DNA of 20,641 nt from JBLNDG01 sp050261415 (GTDB taxonomy: Bacteria > Bacillota > Clostridia > Lutisporales > Lutisporaceae). Below, one piece after another: positions 1 through 6,681 of this stretch. The notes beneath the pieces are model-generated. The model searched no databases. It saw nothing but the letters and a program-made list of their open reading frames with translations, and was not told where the DNA came from. How positions within the stretch are numbered: the stretch's first letter is position 1; the number at the start of each line of letters is the position of its first letter. A program made the translations under genes and the position numbers. The stretch lies in the NCBI GenBank assembly GCA_050261415.1, contig JBLNDG010000234.1, positions 1 to 20,641 of the forward strand. The letters are read 5' to 3'.

Positions 1-1688
1 AGACTATAAGCCCGGTTGTTGATAACAACTATAATCTCATTACAGTTCCTACAGAAAGATATACTGCACAAGAGGGCGAAACCCTTGCTGCAATAGCAAA
101 GAAGCTTAAAAAGAATCTGGATGATTTATATGCAGTAAACAATATACAGGCTAAAGACAAATTTAAGCCTCTATATGGTGGAAGAATCATATTGATTCCT
201 AAGGAACAGACTGTAAAGAAAGTAAGCCTTTTGAGTGCTACTGATTTCCACGGTTCATTGGCTGAATCAGGAAAGAACCCTGGTATGGCAAAGTTGGTTG
301 GCTATATGAAGGATCAGGAAAGGCTTAACAAGAATGGAACATTGATACTATCAGCAGGGGATATGTTCCAGGGAAGCGCAGATTCCAACCTTATGTATGG
401 TCAGCCGGTAGCAGTCACTATGAATACTGCAGGCTTTGATGCAATGGTATTGGGAAATCATGAGTTCGATTGGGGCCTTGATAAACTCAAGGAAAGAATG
501 GCTCAGTCCAATTTCCCGTACCTCGCTGCAAACCTTGTTGAAAAGTCAACAGGAAAAGTTCCTGATTTTGTAAAACCATATATAATTGTAAACAAAAATG
601 GTGTGAACGTAGGAATAATCGGTATAGTAACTCCTGAAACTGCAACAAAGACAAAACCGGATCTCGTTGCACCTTATGATTTCAAGAATCCCGCAGAGGT
701 TGTAAACGCTCTTGCTCCTGAGGTAAGAAAAGCTGGCGCTGATGTTGTTGTAGTATTATCACACCTTGGCGCATTTCAGGACAGCAAAACCGGCGTGATA
801 ACAGGTGAAGCTGCAGATCTGGCAAAGGCCGTAACTGGTGTTGATGCGATAATTGCCGGACATACACATCTTACTGTATCCGGTACAGTCAACAATATTC
901 CGATAGTAGAAGCCTACTATAACGGCAGGTCTGTAGGCCATATAGACATATACTTTGATACAAAGGCTAAGAAGGTTGTTGAAGCAGTTCCTTCAGTTGA
1001 CGGTAATGTAATAAAGGCTACAGCAGATACGGCTATTGCTAAATATTTGAATGATCTGCAAACAATTATAGGACCTATAAAGAATGAAGTAATCGGTAAA
1101 GCAACAGCTGCTTTCCCGCACAGCCCGAAGGATACTCAGACAACACTCCTTGGCAACTGGGCTTCAGATGTTATGAGGAAAGTAACAAATTCAGATGTGG
1201 CATTCCAGAACGGCGGCGGCTTAAGAAGAGATCTGCCGGCTGGAGACATTACAATGGGATTGATGTATGAGATAATGCCTTTCGATAATACACTCTTTAC
1301 ATTTGAACTGACAGGTGCACAGGTAAAGGCAGCAGTCGAGCACGGCATTATGTCCACAGAAATGAATCCGGGACAGTTCTCAGGCTTGACGGTTCAGTAC
1401 GATTCAAAGAAACCCGCAGGACAGAGAATAGTAAAGATTACATTGTCTAATGGAAAACCATTAGTTGACACCCAGCTCTACAAGGTTGTTACAAACGACT
1501 TCCAAGCAAGCGGTGGAGACAATTATACAATGTTCAAAGAAGGCAAGAACCCTAAGGATACGTCTATTCCTGTAAGGGATGTTCTGGTTAACGAAATAAA
1601 GGCTAAAGGCACTATAAGCCCTGTTGACGATGGCAGACTAACAGATATAAACAAGACCAGCATGGTATTCGACAGAATCGCTGCATAA
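1..1688 (+). CDS. LysM-domain 5'-nucleotidase / metallophosphoesterase (5' end outside window)
   Basis: Predicted extracytoplasmic nucleotidase of the UshA/5'-nucleotidase family, removing phosphate from nucleotides at the cell surface. The frame is open from base 3, so the start and any signal peptide lie upstream; the TTG at 192 is internal. Codons from about 57 to 200 encode a LysM-like module (YTAQEGETLAAIAKKL through RIILIP) expected to bind peptidoglycan. The metallophosphoesterase core follows, with ATDFHG, GDMFQGS, GNHEFDWG, LSHLGAF and AGHTHLT, the usual metal-ligand blocks. The C-terminal nucleotidase domain has NGGGLRRDLPAGDI and MPFDNTLFTFELTG. It ends at TAA 1686-1688, just before a strong terminator. 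The true substrate is not visible; nucleotides are inferred from the family. A nucleoside importer is encoded further along, so a scavenging role is plausible. Confidence 0.9.
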   Translation, partial: TISPVVDNNYNLITVPTERYTAQEGETLAAIAKKLKKNLDDLYAVNNIQAKDKFKPLYGGRIILIPKEQTVKKVSLLSATDFHGSLAESGKNPGMAKLVGYMKDQERLNKNGTLILSAGDMFQGSADSNLMYGQPVAVTMNTAGFDAMVLGNHEFDWGLDKLKERMAQSNFPYLAANLVEKSTGKVPDFVKPYIIVNKNGVNVGIIGIVTPETATKTKPDLVAPYDFKNPAEVVNALAPEVRKAGADVVVVLSHLGAFQDSKTGVITGEAADLAKAVTGVDAIIAGHTHLTVSGTVNNIPIVEAYYNGRSVGHIDIYFDTKAKKVVEAVPSVDGNVIKATADTAIAKYLNDLQTIIGPIKNEVIGKATAAFPHSPKDTQTTLLGNWASDVMRKVTNSDVAFQNGGGLRRDLPAGDITMGLMYEIMPFDNTLFTFELTGAQVKAAVEHGIMSTEMNPGQFSGLTVQYDSKKPAGQRIVKITLSNGKPLVDTQLYKVVTNDFQASGGDNYTMFKEGKNPKDTSIPVRDVLVNEIKAKGTISPVDDGRLTDINKTSMVFDRIAA

Positions 1689-1693
1689 CATAA

Positions 1694-1735
1694 ACAAAAG
1701 ATAAGGGAAGGCGGAAGCCTTCCCTTATCTTTTGT
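1694..1735 (+). terminator. Intrinsic terminator after the nucleotidase gene
   Basis: Perfect 19-bp inverted repeat: left arm 1694-1712, right arm 1717-1735, with a GGAA tetraloop (GNRA type) between. The right arm ends in TCTTTTGT and the left arm begins with a matching A-rich stretch, so it could also act on the other strand. Confidence 0.85.
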
Positions 1736-1789
1736 CCTGGTCATACTCTAAAGCAAGGACAGGAAATTATAGTCGAAAAAGATATTTAT

Positions 1790-1819
1790 TTGACAAAAAG
1801 GAGGAAATAGGAATAATAT
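1790..1819 (+). promoter_or_regulatory. Sigma-A-like promoter for the cheX-like gene
   Basis: TTGACA at 1790-1795 is a perfect -35. It is followed 18 nt later by TAATAT at 1814-1819. It lies downstream of the preceding terminator and about 40 bases before the start codon. Confidence 0.55.
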
Positions 1820-1858
1820 GTAGAATATAATAGTTACCTAACACAAGGAGGCACAGCA

Positions 1859-2323
1859 ATGAACGTAGAATACATAAATCCATTCATTAATGTATCGGTC
1901 AATCTTGTACAGACGGTTTGCGGCGTAAATGCCACTAGAGGGCAAATTTTCATAAAAACCTCGCCTTTTATGGCAGAAAGTGTAGTAATAATTATCGGTA
2001 TTGCAGGTGAGTTCAGGGGACAGGTGTTCTTCAGCATGGATGAGGCTACAGCTTGCAAAATAGCATCTGCTATGATGATGGGTATGGAAGTTAAAGCGCT
2101 GGACGAAATGGCTAAAAGTGCGATTGCTGAACTTGGCAATATGATAATGGGAAATGTATCTACTGAATTCTACAACAATGGAATAAAAATAGATATTACC
2201 CCGCCTACCGTATTAGTGGGCACAGACATGGCTGTTTCTACCAAGGGCATGAAGACTATATGCGTTCCGCTTGAACTGGAGAATGTCGGAAGGATTGACA
2301 TTGATGTCGCTGTAACTGAATAA
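1859..2323 (+). CDS. cheX: CheX-like chemotaxis phosphatase (CheC/CheX/FliY family)
   Basis: Single-domain protein of 154 aa, the usual size for CheX, a cytoplasmic phosphatase that dephosphorylates CheY-P. The family active-site pattern S/D-x3-E-x2-N is present as S87-AIA-E91-LG-N94, followed by MIMGN. CheX acts as a dimer and CheX proteins have one such helix, unlike CheC with two, which fits this length. The start at ATG 1859 is set by AAGGAGG at 1845-1851. No chemotaxis gene is adjacent and it has its own promoter, so it looks like an orphan regulator. It could serve a CheY-like receiver outside the main chemotaxis operon. Family assignment is firm; the partner is inferred. Confidence 0.85.
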   Translation: MNVEYINPFINVSVNLVQTVCGVNATRGQIFIKTSPFMAESVVIIIGIAGEFRGQVFFSMDEATACKIASAMMMGMEVKALDEMAKSAIAELGNMIMGNVSTEFYNNGIKIDITPPTVLVGTDMAVSTKGMKTICVPLELENVGRIDIDVAVTE

Positions 2324-2352
2324 CAGATAACCAAATGTAAGAACGAAAAAGG

Positions 2353-2402
2353 CAAATTTGTTGAGCAATGTGTAACATGAAAGAAAACAAATTTGTTTTT
2401 TT
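2353..2402 (+). terminator. Possible terminator after cheX
   Basis: CAAATTTGTT (2353-2362) can pair with AACAAATTTG (2386-2395), followed by a T-tract at 2396-2402. The stem is AT-rich and the loop is long (23 nt), so it is weak. The right arm lies within a 14-bp self-complementary sequence. Confidence 0.4.
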
Positions 2403-2496
2403 GTTTTTGTTTGAATAATGGGCAGCATAATACTTGCCATGCATACTTAGGCATGAACTGATTGACAATATTAGTTGGATGCAGGCGGGATTATAC

Positions 2497-2525
2497 TTGT
2501 CCGGCAATTTATATTACTGTATGAT
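2497..2525 (+). promoter_or_regulatory. Possible promoter for trmL
   Basis: TTGTCC (2497-2502), a 17-nt spacer, then TATGAT (2520-2525). It sits 60 bases before the TTG start. Neither box is perfect. Nothing else is recognised in the 260-base spacer before trmL beyond this and the hairpin at 2353-2402. Confidence 0.35.
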
Positions 2526-2584
2526 ATATATGGAGAAATTAAAAGAATATAAAAGCAACAAAACTAAAGATCGGGGATGTTAAT

Positions 2585-3049
2585 TTGAGTCTTAATATTG
2601 TACTGGTTGAACCCGAAATACCGCAGAATACCGGGAATATTGCAAGAACTTGCGCAGCAACGGATTGCAAACTCCATCTTGTCAAGCCCCTTGGGTTTTC
2701 TGTTGATGACAAGCACCTGAAAAGGGCAGGACTGGATTATTGGAGCCTGGTGGATATAAACTATTATGATTCCTTTGAAGAACTGCAGGAAAAATACAGC
2801 GGCGGCTTATTCTACTACTCTACTACCAAGGGGAAACAGAAGTATACCGATGTAATCTACAGAAAGGACTGTTTTATTGTATTCGGAAAAGAAACGGCAG
2901 GACTTCCAAAACCGCTTCTTGAAAAGAATGCCGAATACTGTGTCAGGGTCCCGATGATAAGTGAAGCTCGTTCGCTGAACTTGTCCAATTCAGTGGCTGT
3001 TGTAGTTTATGAAGCTTTAAGGCAAATAGGATTTCCCGGCATGGTTTAG
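2585..3049 (+). CDS. trmL: tRNA (cytidine/uridine-34 2'-O)-methyltransferase TrmL (SPOUT family)
   Basis: A 154-aa SPOUT methyltransferase, the compact form that methylates the ribose of the wobble nucleotide 34 in certain leucine tRNAs using S-adenosylmethionine. The family motifs are in order: PQNTGNIARTC near residue 13, FGKETAGLP near residue 100, and RSLNLSNSVAVVVYEALRQ near the C-terminus, forming the trefoil-knot cofactor site. The start is TTG at 2585, with GGGGATG at 2573-2578 six bases upstream; no in-frame ATG fits better. The 25-base gap to the next gene suggests cotranscription with the degV-like gene, a neighbourhood with no obvious functional link. Confidence 0.92.
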   Translation: MSLNIVLVEPEIPQNTGNIARTCAATDCKLHLVKPLGFSVDDKHLKRAGLDYWSLVDINYYDSFEELQEKYSGGLFYYSTTKGKQKYTDVIYRKDCFIVFGKETAGLPKPLLEKNAEYCVRVPMISEARSLNLSNSVAVVVYEALRQIGFPGMV

Positions 3050-3074
3050 TTATCAAGCAATTGGAGGAATGTAT

Positions 3075-3914
3075 ATGGCGATAAGGATAATAACAGATTC
3101 AATATGCGATGTTCCAAAGAAATATGTAGAAAGGTATAATATTAAAGTTATACCTTTAACTGTACATTTTGGAGACGAGTCATACATAGACGGGATAGAC
3201 CTGACATTGGAAGAATTCCTGAAGAAGCTGGAAACAGCAGACGTGCTCCCCACAACTTCCCAGGTGCCTCCGGTCGAGTTCTTTGAAGCTTTCAAAGAAG
3301 GAACCATGAGAGGGAATGAGGTCATTGCCATATTGGGTTCCTCGCAGTTAAGCGGTACATACAATTCTGCAGTTATGGCCAAGGAGCAGCTAAACGATAC
3401 CAGTGTTCATGTAATTGATTCAAAGGGGATTACTCTTGGTGCAGGTATGTTGGTTATAAAAGCGGCGCAGTTGGCAGAGGAAGGTTTGTCTGCTGAAGCA
3501 ATTGTAGAAAATATCGAGTCAAGCAAATCAAGGATGGAGCATTTTATTATACTTGATACACTAAAATATCTGCACAAAGGGGGGAGGCTGTCATTATCAG
3601 CTTCAGTACTGGGTTCCATACTCAATATAAAGCCTGTTTTAACAGTAAAAGACGGCAAGCTTGAGCTTTTTGAAAAATCGAGAGGAATAAAAAAAGCAAT
3701 TACAGCAATACTTGATAGAATAAGGGATAATGGCTGGTCTCTGGACGGAAAAGTCATTGGTATCAACCACATAGCTGACTTGGAGCACATGAAGCTGCTT
3801 GAAGAAGAAATAAGAGCCGAGTATAAAGTAAAAGAAATAATATACGGAGAGGTCGGTTCTGTGGTAGCCACCCATGGAGGACCAGGGGCAGTGGCTTTTT
3901 ATTTCGAAAACTAG
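3075..3914 (+). CDS. DegV-family fatty-acid-binding protein
   Basis: A 279-aa DegV-family protein. Members bind a fatty acid in a cleft between two alpha/beta domains, and some are FakB subunits that present fatty acids to the kinase FakA. Family signatures: IITDSICDVP at the N-terminus, TTSQVPPVEFFEAF, GSSQLSGTYNSA (the fatty-acid carboxylate region), and LKYLHKGGRLS in the second half. ATG 3075 is preferred over ATG 3069 because GGAGG at 3063-3067 is 7 bases from 3075 but only 1 base from 3069. No fakA is visible nearby, so the ligand and a role in phospholipid synthesis are inferred from the family only. Confidence 0.9.
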   Translation: MAIRIITDSICDVPKKYVERYNIKVIPLTVHFGDESYIDGIDLTLEEFLKKLETADVLPTTSQVPPVEFFEAFKEGTMRGNEVIAILGSSQLSGTYNSAVMAKEQLNDTSVHVIDSKGITLGAGMLVIKAAQLAEEGLSAEAIVENIESSKSRMEHFIILDTLKYLHKGGRLSLSASVLGSILNIKPVLTVKDGKLELFEKSRGIKKAITAILDRIRDNGWSLDGKVIGINHIADLEHMKLLEEEIRAEYKVKEIIYGEVGSVVATHGGPGAVAFYFEN

Positions 3915-3942
3915 TTTGAAATATTGGGAGGGTGGACTTTTT

Positions 3943-4141
3943 ATGAAATCAAATTGGTGAAAGGGGAAACACCGCGTACATAAGACCTACCTTTGCAAGA
4001 CAGGTAGTCGATAAAATCAGGGAAAAGGGAGGAAAGCCCTTCCTTACCGACAGCAACACCTTTATTGATGCAACAAGACAGTTAACATACGGTGAGGAGA
4101 TAGGCATGGGGCACAGGGACTACGAGCTGATAAAAATTTGA
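3943..4141 (+). pseudogene. Remnant of a DUF362-family protein gene
   Basis: A ribosome binding site (GGGAGG near 3926) precedes ATG 3943, but that frame stops after five codons. In the +1-shifted frame, 3953-4138 reads GERGNTAYIRPTFARQVVD, then IREKGGKPFLTDSNT, and stops at TGA 4139-4141. This strongly resembles the N-terminal half of DUF362 proteins, which in full have about 370 residues including ferredoxin-type cysteine motifs, none of which is present. Adding one base near 3954 would join the two frames as EIKFGERGNT. The stretch after SNT does not follow the family as I know it and may come from a deletion junction. I call it a decayed gene, frameshifted and truncated. Confidence 0.65.
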
Positions 4142-4195
4142 CAATTCCAACAATTTAAACTATATTAATTATGTGTTGAAAATCAAAAATATTAC

Positions 4196-4224
4196 TTGAA
4201 TAGATAATTTAAATAATATATAGT
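4196..4224 (+). promoter_or_regulatory. Candidate promoter of the grd operon leader
   Basis: TTGAAT (4196-4201), a 17-nt spacer, then TATAGT (4219-4224). Transcription would begin near 4231, exactly where the first hairpin repeat begins. This would put the repeats and the riboswitch in one leader of about 580 nt. A weaker alternative is TTGAAA at 4456-4461 within the truncated third repeat. Confidence 0.5.
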
Positions 4225-4230
4225 TAAATT

Positions 4231-4336
4231 ATAGAAAAAGTAACTATTGAAAAATTTTTAACGACCAAGGTTACTTTTCTTGAAACGCATATACGGAAAA
4301 TTTGTTTAAGGTGAATTGATATTTTTCCTATGCGTT
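4231..4336 (+). repeat. Hairpin repeat, copy 1 (106 bp)
   Basis: First of two tandem imperfect repeats, roughly 70% identical by eye. Hairpin A pairs 4236-4244 (AAAAGTAAC) with 4270-4278. Hairpin B pairs 4284-4291 (AACGCATA) with 4329-4336 and, after a 3-nt bulge (4292-4294), GGAAAA 4295-4300 with 4323-4328. The loop of B contains TTAAGGT, conserved in copy 2. No matching known RNA family comes to mind. Confidence 0.75.
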
Positions 4337-4440
4337 ATAGAAAAACTCTTTATTGTATTTTTATTAACAACTACGGTAAGTTTTCCTGAGATGCACGACG
4401 GAAAGTTTGATTAAGGTAGATTTTATCTTTCCTGTGCATT
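4337..4440 (+). repeat. Hairpin repeat, copy 2 (104 bp)
   Basis: Directly abuts copy 1. Hairpin A pairs AAAACT 4342-4347 with 4379-4384. Hairpin B pairs 4390-4397 with 4433-4440 and GGAAAG 4400-4405 with 4427-4432, with a 2-nt bulge at 4398-4399. Stem positions align with copy 1, and several pairs change on both sides while staying complementary. Confidence 0.75.
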
Positions 4441-4477
4441 TTAGAAAAGTTTATATTGAAAATTATTTAGCAACCTT
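4441..4477 (+). repeat. Hairpin repeat, truncated copy 3
   Basis: Begins TTAGAAAAG then TATTGAAAAT, matching the first ~35 bases of copies 1 and 2. The match fades before the riboswitch starts at 4489, so it has neither complete hairpin. Confidence 0.5.
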
Positions 4478-4488
4478 AAAATGAATAT

Positions 4489-4686
4489 TGCGGGTGATGG
4501 TTTTCGGGAGAGACCTGTAAAGGCGCCGAAGGAATAAGTCATTGAATACAAGCTCGATGACGAAGCTCTCAGGCAAAAGGACCGGAAGCCGGACGCACCT
4601 CTGGAAAGCGAAAGCACCGAAGGATCAACTCGATAGAGGAATGTGACTTCCTTTTTCGAAGAATATCTCAGGTTTAGGAACAGAGG
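4489..4686 (+). promoter_or_regulatory. Tandem glycine riboswitch (two aptamers)
   Basis: Conserved glycine aptamer cores are visible twice. Aptamer I has GGGAGAGACC, GGCGCCGAAGGA and CTCTCAGGCAAAAGGACCG (about 4506-4590). Aptamer II has CCTCTGGAAAGC, GCACCGAAGGATCAA and TCTCAGGTTTAGGAACAGAGG (4598-4686). The leader TGCG at 4489-4492 can pair with CGCA at 4594-4597 in the linker. With TGA 4495-4497 opposite GGA 4591-4593, this matches the leader-linker kink-turn known for tandem glycine riboswitches. P1 of aptamer II pairs CCTCTG 4598-4603 with CAGAGG 4681-4686. It stands directly before grdX and the reductase genes, so the ligand is the substrate of the operon. Confidence 0.95.
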
Positions 4687-4716
4687 TAGAGGCTTTGTCT
4701 CTGCCCCTGTTTTTTT
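4681..4716 (+). terminator. Riboswitch-controlled intrinsic terminator
   Basis: Arm 4681-4693 pairs with 4697-4709 around a TTT loop (12 of 13 pairs counting two G-U; A4684/C4706 is the mismatch), followed by seven T at 4710-4716. The 5' arm starts with CAGAGG 4681-4686, which is also the 3' strand of aptamer II P1. Ligand binding should hold CAGAGG in P1 and block the terminator, making an ON switch. Confidence 0.85.
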
Positions 4717-4813
4717 GTTGCAACGATTAATAAAATCTATTTAGTAATAAGAATTACATGGCATTTGGAGCCTGGCTTTAAAAATCAACATTAACCGCTT
4801 CGGAGGGATAAAA

Positions 4814-5197
4814 CTGTATAAGAAACTTATAGTATTCACAAACAATGAACTGGTAAGGGAGAAATACAGCAGCAGACTGGATATAACCTTTGTAGATGGG
4901 CAATATATTGATGTGCTGAAACTTGTGCGGGATATGGTGCACAAGGGCTGCAAGGTTGTCACTCATCCGCTGGCGGGGAGTATAAAGCCAAATGAAACTC
5001 CATACAGAAGCATTATAATTGAAGAAGGAATGTCATTGGATGTTAATTCTTTAACGATCATTGAAAGCAGTATCGCTTCCTGCTTGAAATTTATGAATGA
5101 CAACAAGGTCCCGAACTGGAGCGGCAAGGTTTTGGAAGACTTCAGGTTTGTTGACCTAAGGCTGTTTGAGAGCGCTCTGGACAGCATCATAAGCTGA
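4814..5197 (+). CDS. grdX: GrdX family protein
   Basis: GrdX is a small protein of unknown biochemical role that heads glycine/sarcosine/betaine reductase operons. The frame reads YKKLIVFTNNELVREKYS at the N-terminus and has the family's KGCKVVTHPLAGSIKPNETPYRS block near residues 45-65. Nothing in it suggests a signal peptide or membrane segment. The best start is CTG 4814, six bases after GGAGGG (4802-4807), giving 127 aa, the size expected for the family. The first in-frame ATG is at 4937, far inside the conserved region, so it cannot be the start. First gene after the riboswitch terminator; 67 bases separate it from trxB. Confidence 0.85.
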   Translation: MYKKLIVFTNNELVREKYSSRLDITFVDGQYIDVLKLVRDMVHKGCKVVTHPLAGSIKPNETPYRSIIIEEGMSLDVNSLTIIESSIASCLKFMNDNKVPNWSGKVLEDFRFVDLRLFESALDSIIS

Positions 5198-5264
5198 AGA
5201 TATGGTGAACTATTGGGTAATATAAATAAAAGGTATAATTATAATTTAGAAGGAGGAAACAAGG

Positions 5265-6197
5265 ATGAGAAAGCTGTATGATGTAGCTATTATCGGTGGT
5301 GGACCGGCAGGGCTGGCAGCCGGTTTGTATGCTTCAAGGTCTAAGCTGAGTGCAATAATAATAGAAAAGGGAAAATGGGGAGGCCAGGCAAGCACAACAG
5401 AAGAATTGGAAAACTATCCGGGGTCAATTGAACACCCGACAGGTCCGAAGCTTATGGAGAGAATGAGAAGCCAGGCAGAAGCTTTTGGTACAGAATTAAT
5501 TAAGGATGAGGTAAAAGGCTTCGATCTGTCTGATAAGGTAAAGGTGTTGAAGCTGGGAAGCGGCGAGGAAATAAAGACAAAAACAATAATAATCGCAACA
5601 GGGGCACAGCCAATGCTTCTAGGTGCGCCCGGAGAGCTTGAACTAAGGGGCAAGGGAGTATCCTACTGTGCAACCTGTGATGCGGATTTCTTCACTGAGC
5701 TGGAAGTTGTAGTGGTAGGCGGTGGAGATGCTGCCGTAGAAGAGTCAATATATCTTACCAAGTTTGCGGACAAGGTAACAATAGTTCATAGAAGAAACGA
5801 ATTCAGAGCTGCAAAATCGATTGTTGAAAAAGCTATGGCGAACGAGAAAATAAATATAAAATGGGATACCGTTGTTGAAGAAATATATGGCGACGGAATC
5901 GTTGAGGGTGTGAAGCTAAAAAATGTGAAGACCGGAGAAGTTACTGATTTCAGGACAGACGGGGTTTTCGTATTTGTAGGAACCAGACCGATTTCCGAAT
6001 TTGCCAAGGGTATCGTAGATATGGATGAAAAGGGCTACATAAAGGCTGATACAGAGATGAGAACTTCGGCAGAAGGTATTTTTGCAGCCGGAGATGTAAG
6101 GGTAAAGACATTGAGACAGGTTATAACAGCAGCTGCTGATGGAGCTATAGCAGCAGTCTCTGCAGAAAAATATATAGAGAAGAATTTTGAACATTAA
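5265..6197 (+). CDS. trxB: Thioredoxin reductase (NADPH)
   Basis: A 310-aa flavoprotein that passes electrons from NADPH through FAD to thioredoxin. FAD-binding GGGPAGLAAG lies at residues 11-20, the redox pair C135-A-T-C138 sits in the usual position, the NADPH-site VVGGGDAAVEE is near residue 155, and GIFAAGDVR near residue 270 closes the FAD site. The start ATG 5265 follows AAGGAGG. In glycine reductase operons this enzyme feeds TrxA, which reduces the selenoproteins, and that is the likely role here. A TATAAT at 5234-5239 lacks a good -35, so I do not claim an internal promoter. Confidence 0.95.
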   Translation: MRKLYDVAIIGGGPAGLAAGLYASRSKLSAIIIEKGKWGGQASTTEELENYPGSIEHPTGPKLMERMRSQAEAFGTELIKDEVKGFDLSDKVKVLKLGSGEEIKTKTIIIATGAQPMLLGAPGELELRGKGVSYCATCDADFFTELEVVVVGGGDAAVEESIYLTKFADKVTIVHRRNEFRAAKSIVEKAMANEKINIKWDTVVEEIYGDGIVEGVKLKNVKTGEVTDFRTDGVFVFVGTRPISEFAKGIVDMDEKGYIKADTEMRTSAEGIFAAGDVRVKTLRQVITAAADGAIAAVSAEKYIEKNFEH

Positions 6198-6201
6198 TTT
6201 T

Positions 6202-6268
6202 ACAGGCAATAGGCAATAGGACTTAGAGGGGCTTCGAAGCACTTCATACAAACCCATTGCCCATAGCC
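6202..6268 (+). repeat. REP-like palindromic element, copy 1
   Basis: GGCAATAGGCAATAGG (6205-6220) faces CCCATTGCCCATAGCC (6253-6268) and can pair at 13 of 16 positions. The centre holds the perfect palindrome GCTTCGAAGC (6231-6240). A related element lies at 7973-8059. It fills most of the trxB-trxA spacer. Confidence 0.7.
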
Positions 6269-6306
6269 GGATTGAGCGTAGCGAATTAATAAAAGGAGGT
6301 GAGAGA

Positions 6307-6627
6307 ATGATAGAGCTTAACAAAGAAAACTTTGAAGCAGAAGTGCTTCAGGCTGCCGGTCCGGTAATAGTTGACTTTTGGGGAGACAAATGTGAACCCT
6401 GCAAAGCGCTGATGCCGGAGGTCCATAAGATTGCAGATAAATATGAAGGTAAAATCAAATTCTGCAAATTAAACACAACAGAAAACAGAAGGCTTGCTAT
6501 AAGCCAGAAGGTATTGGGTCTGCCTACTTTCATTGTCTACAAGAATGGTGAAAAGGTTAAGGAAATCAGCGGGGCAGAAAACTGTACACCGGAAACAATC
6601 GAAAATCTTATAAAAGAGAACATATAG
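6307..6627 (+). CDS. trxA: Thioredoxin with atypical CEPC active site
   Basis: A 106-aa single-domain thioredoxin. The active site is W25-G-D-K-C29-E-P-C32 in place of the usual W-C-G-P-C, and the cis-proline is P73 in GLPTF. Glycine reductase organisms are known to use thioredoxins with unusual active-site residues, so this fits a dedicated electron donor to the complex rather than the general housekeeping protein. ATG 6307 lies six bases after GGAGGT (6295-6300). Placed between trxB and grdE, it should be reduced by the former and deliver electrons to the selenoproteins GrdA/GrdB. The changed dipeptide is expected to shift redox potential and partner choice (inference). Confidence 0.93.
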   Translation: MIELNKENFEAEVLQAAGPVIVDFWGDKCEPCKALMPEVHKIADKYEGKIKFCKLNTTENRRLAISQKVLGLPTFIVYKNGEKVKEISGAENCTPETIENLIKENI

Positions 6628-6681
6628 CTCTATACAAGTGCTATAGAAGTGCTTTTTCAAATAATAAGGGAGGTGAATGTT

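Noticed and set aside
192..1688. TTG at 192 as the start of the nucleotidase gene
   Set aside because: The frame is open to the window edge and encodes a LysM-like module before 192, so the start is upstream.
2462..2497. TTGACA 2462-2467 with TATACT 2492-2497 as the trmL promoter
   Set aside because: The spacer is 24 nt, too long for sigma-A.
3958..3960. TGA after five codons of the DUF362 remnant as a selenocysteine codon
   Set aside because: Translating through it gives no DUF362-like sequence; the similarity lies in a different frame, so this is a frameshift.
4758..4781. Seven-codon leader peptide ATG 4758-TAA 4781 before grdX
   Set aside because: There is no ribosome site ahead of it and no run of regulatory codons.
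5213..5245. Internal promoter before trxB (TATAAT at 5234-5239 and 5240-5245)
   Set aside because: No -35 at usual spacing (TTGGGT gives 15 or 21 nt); the AT-rich spacer would give such boxes by chance.
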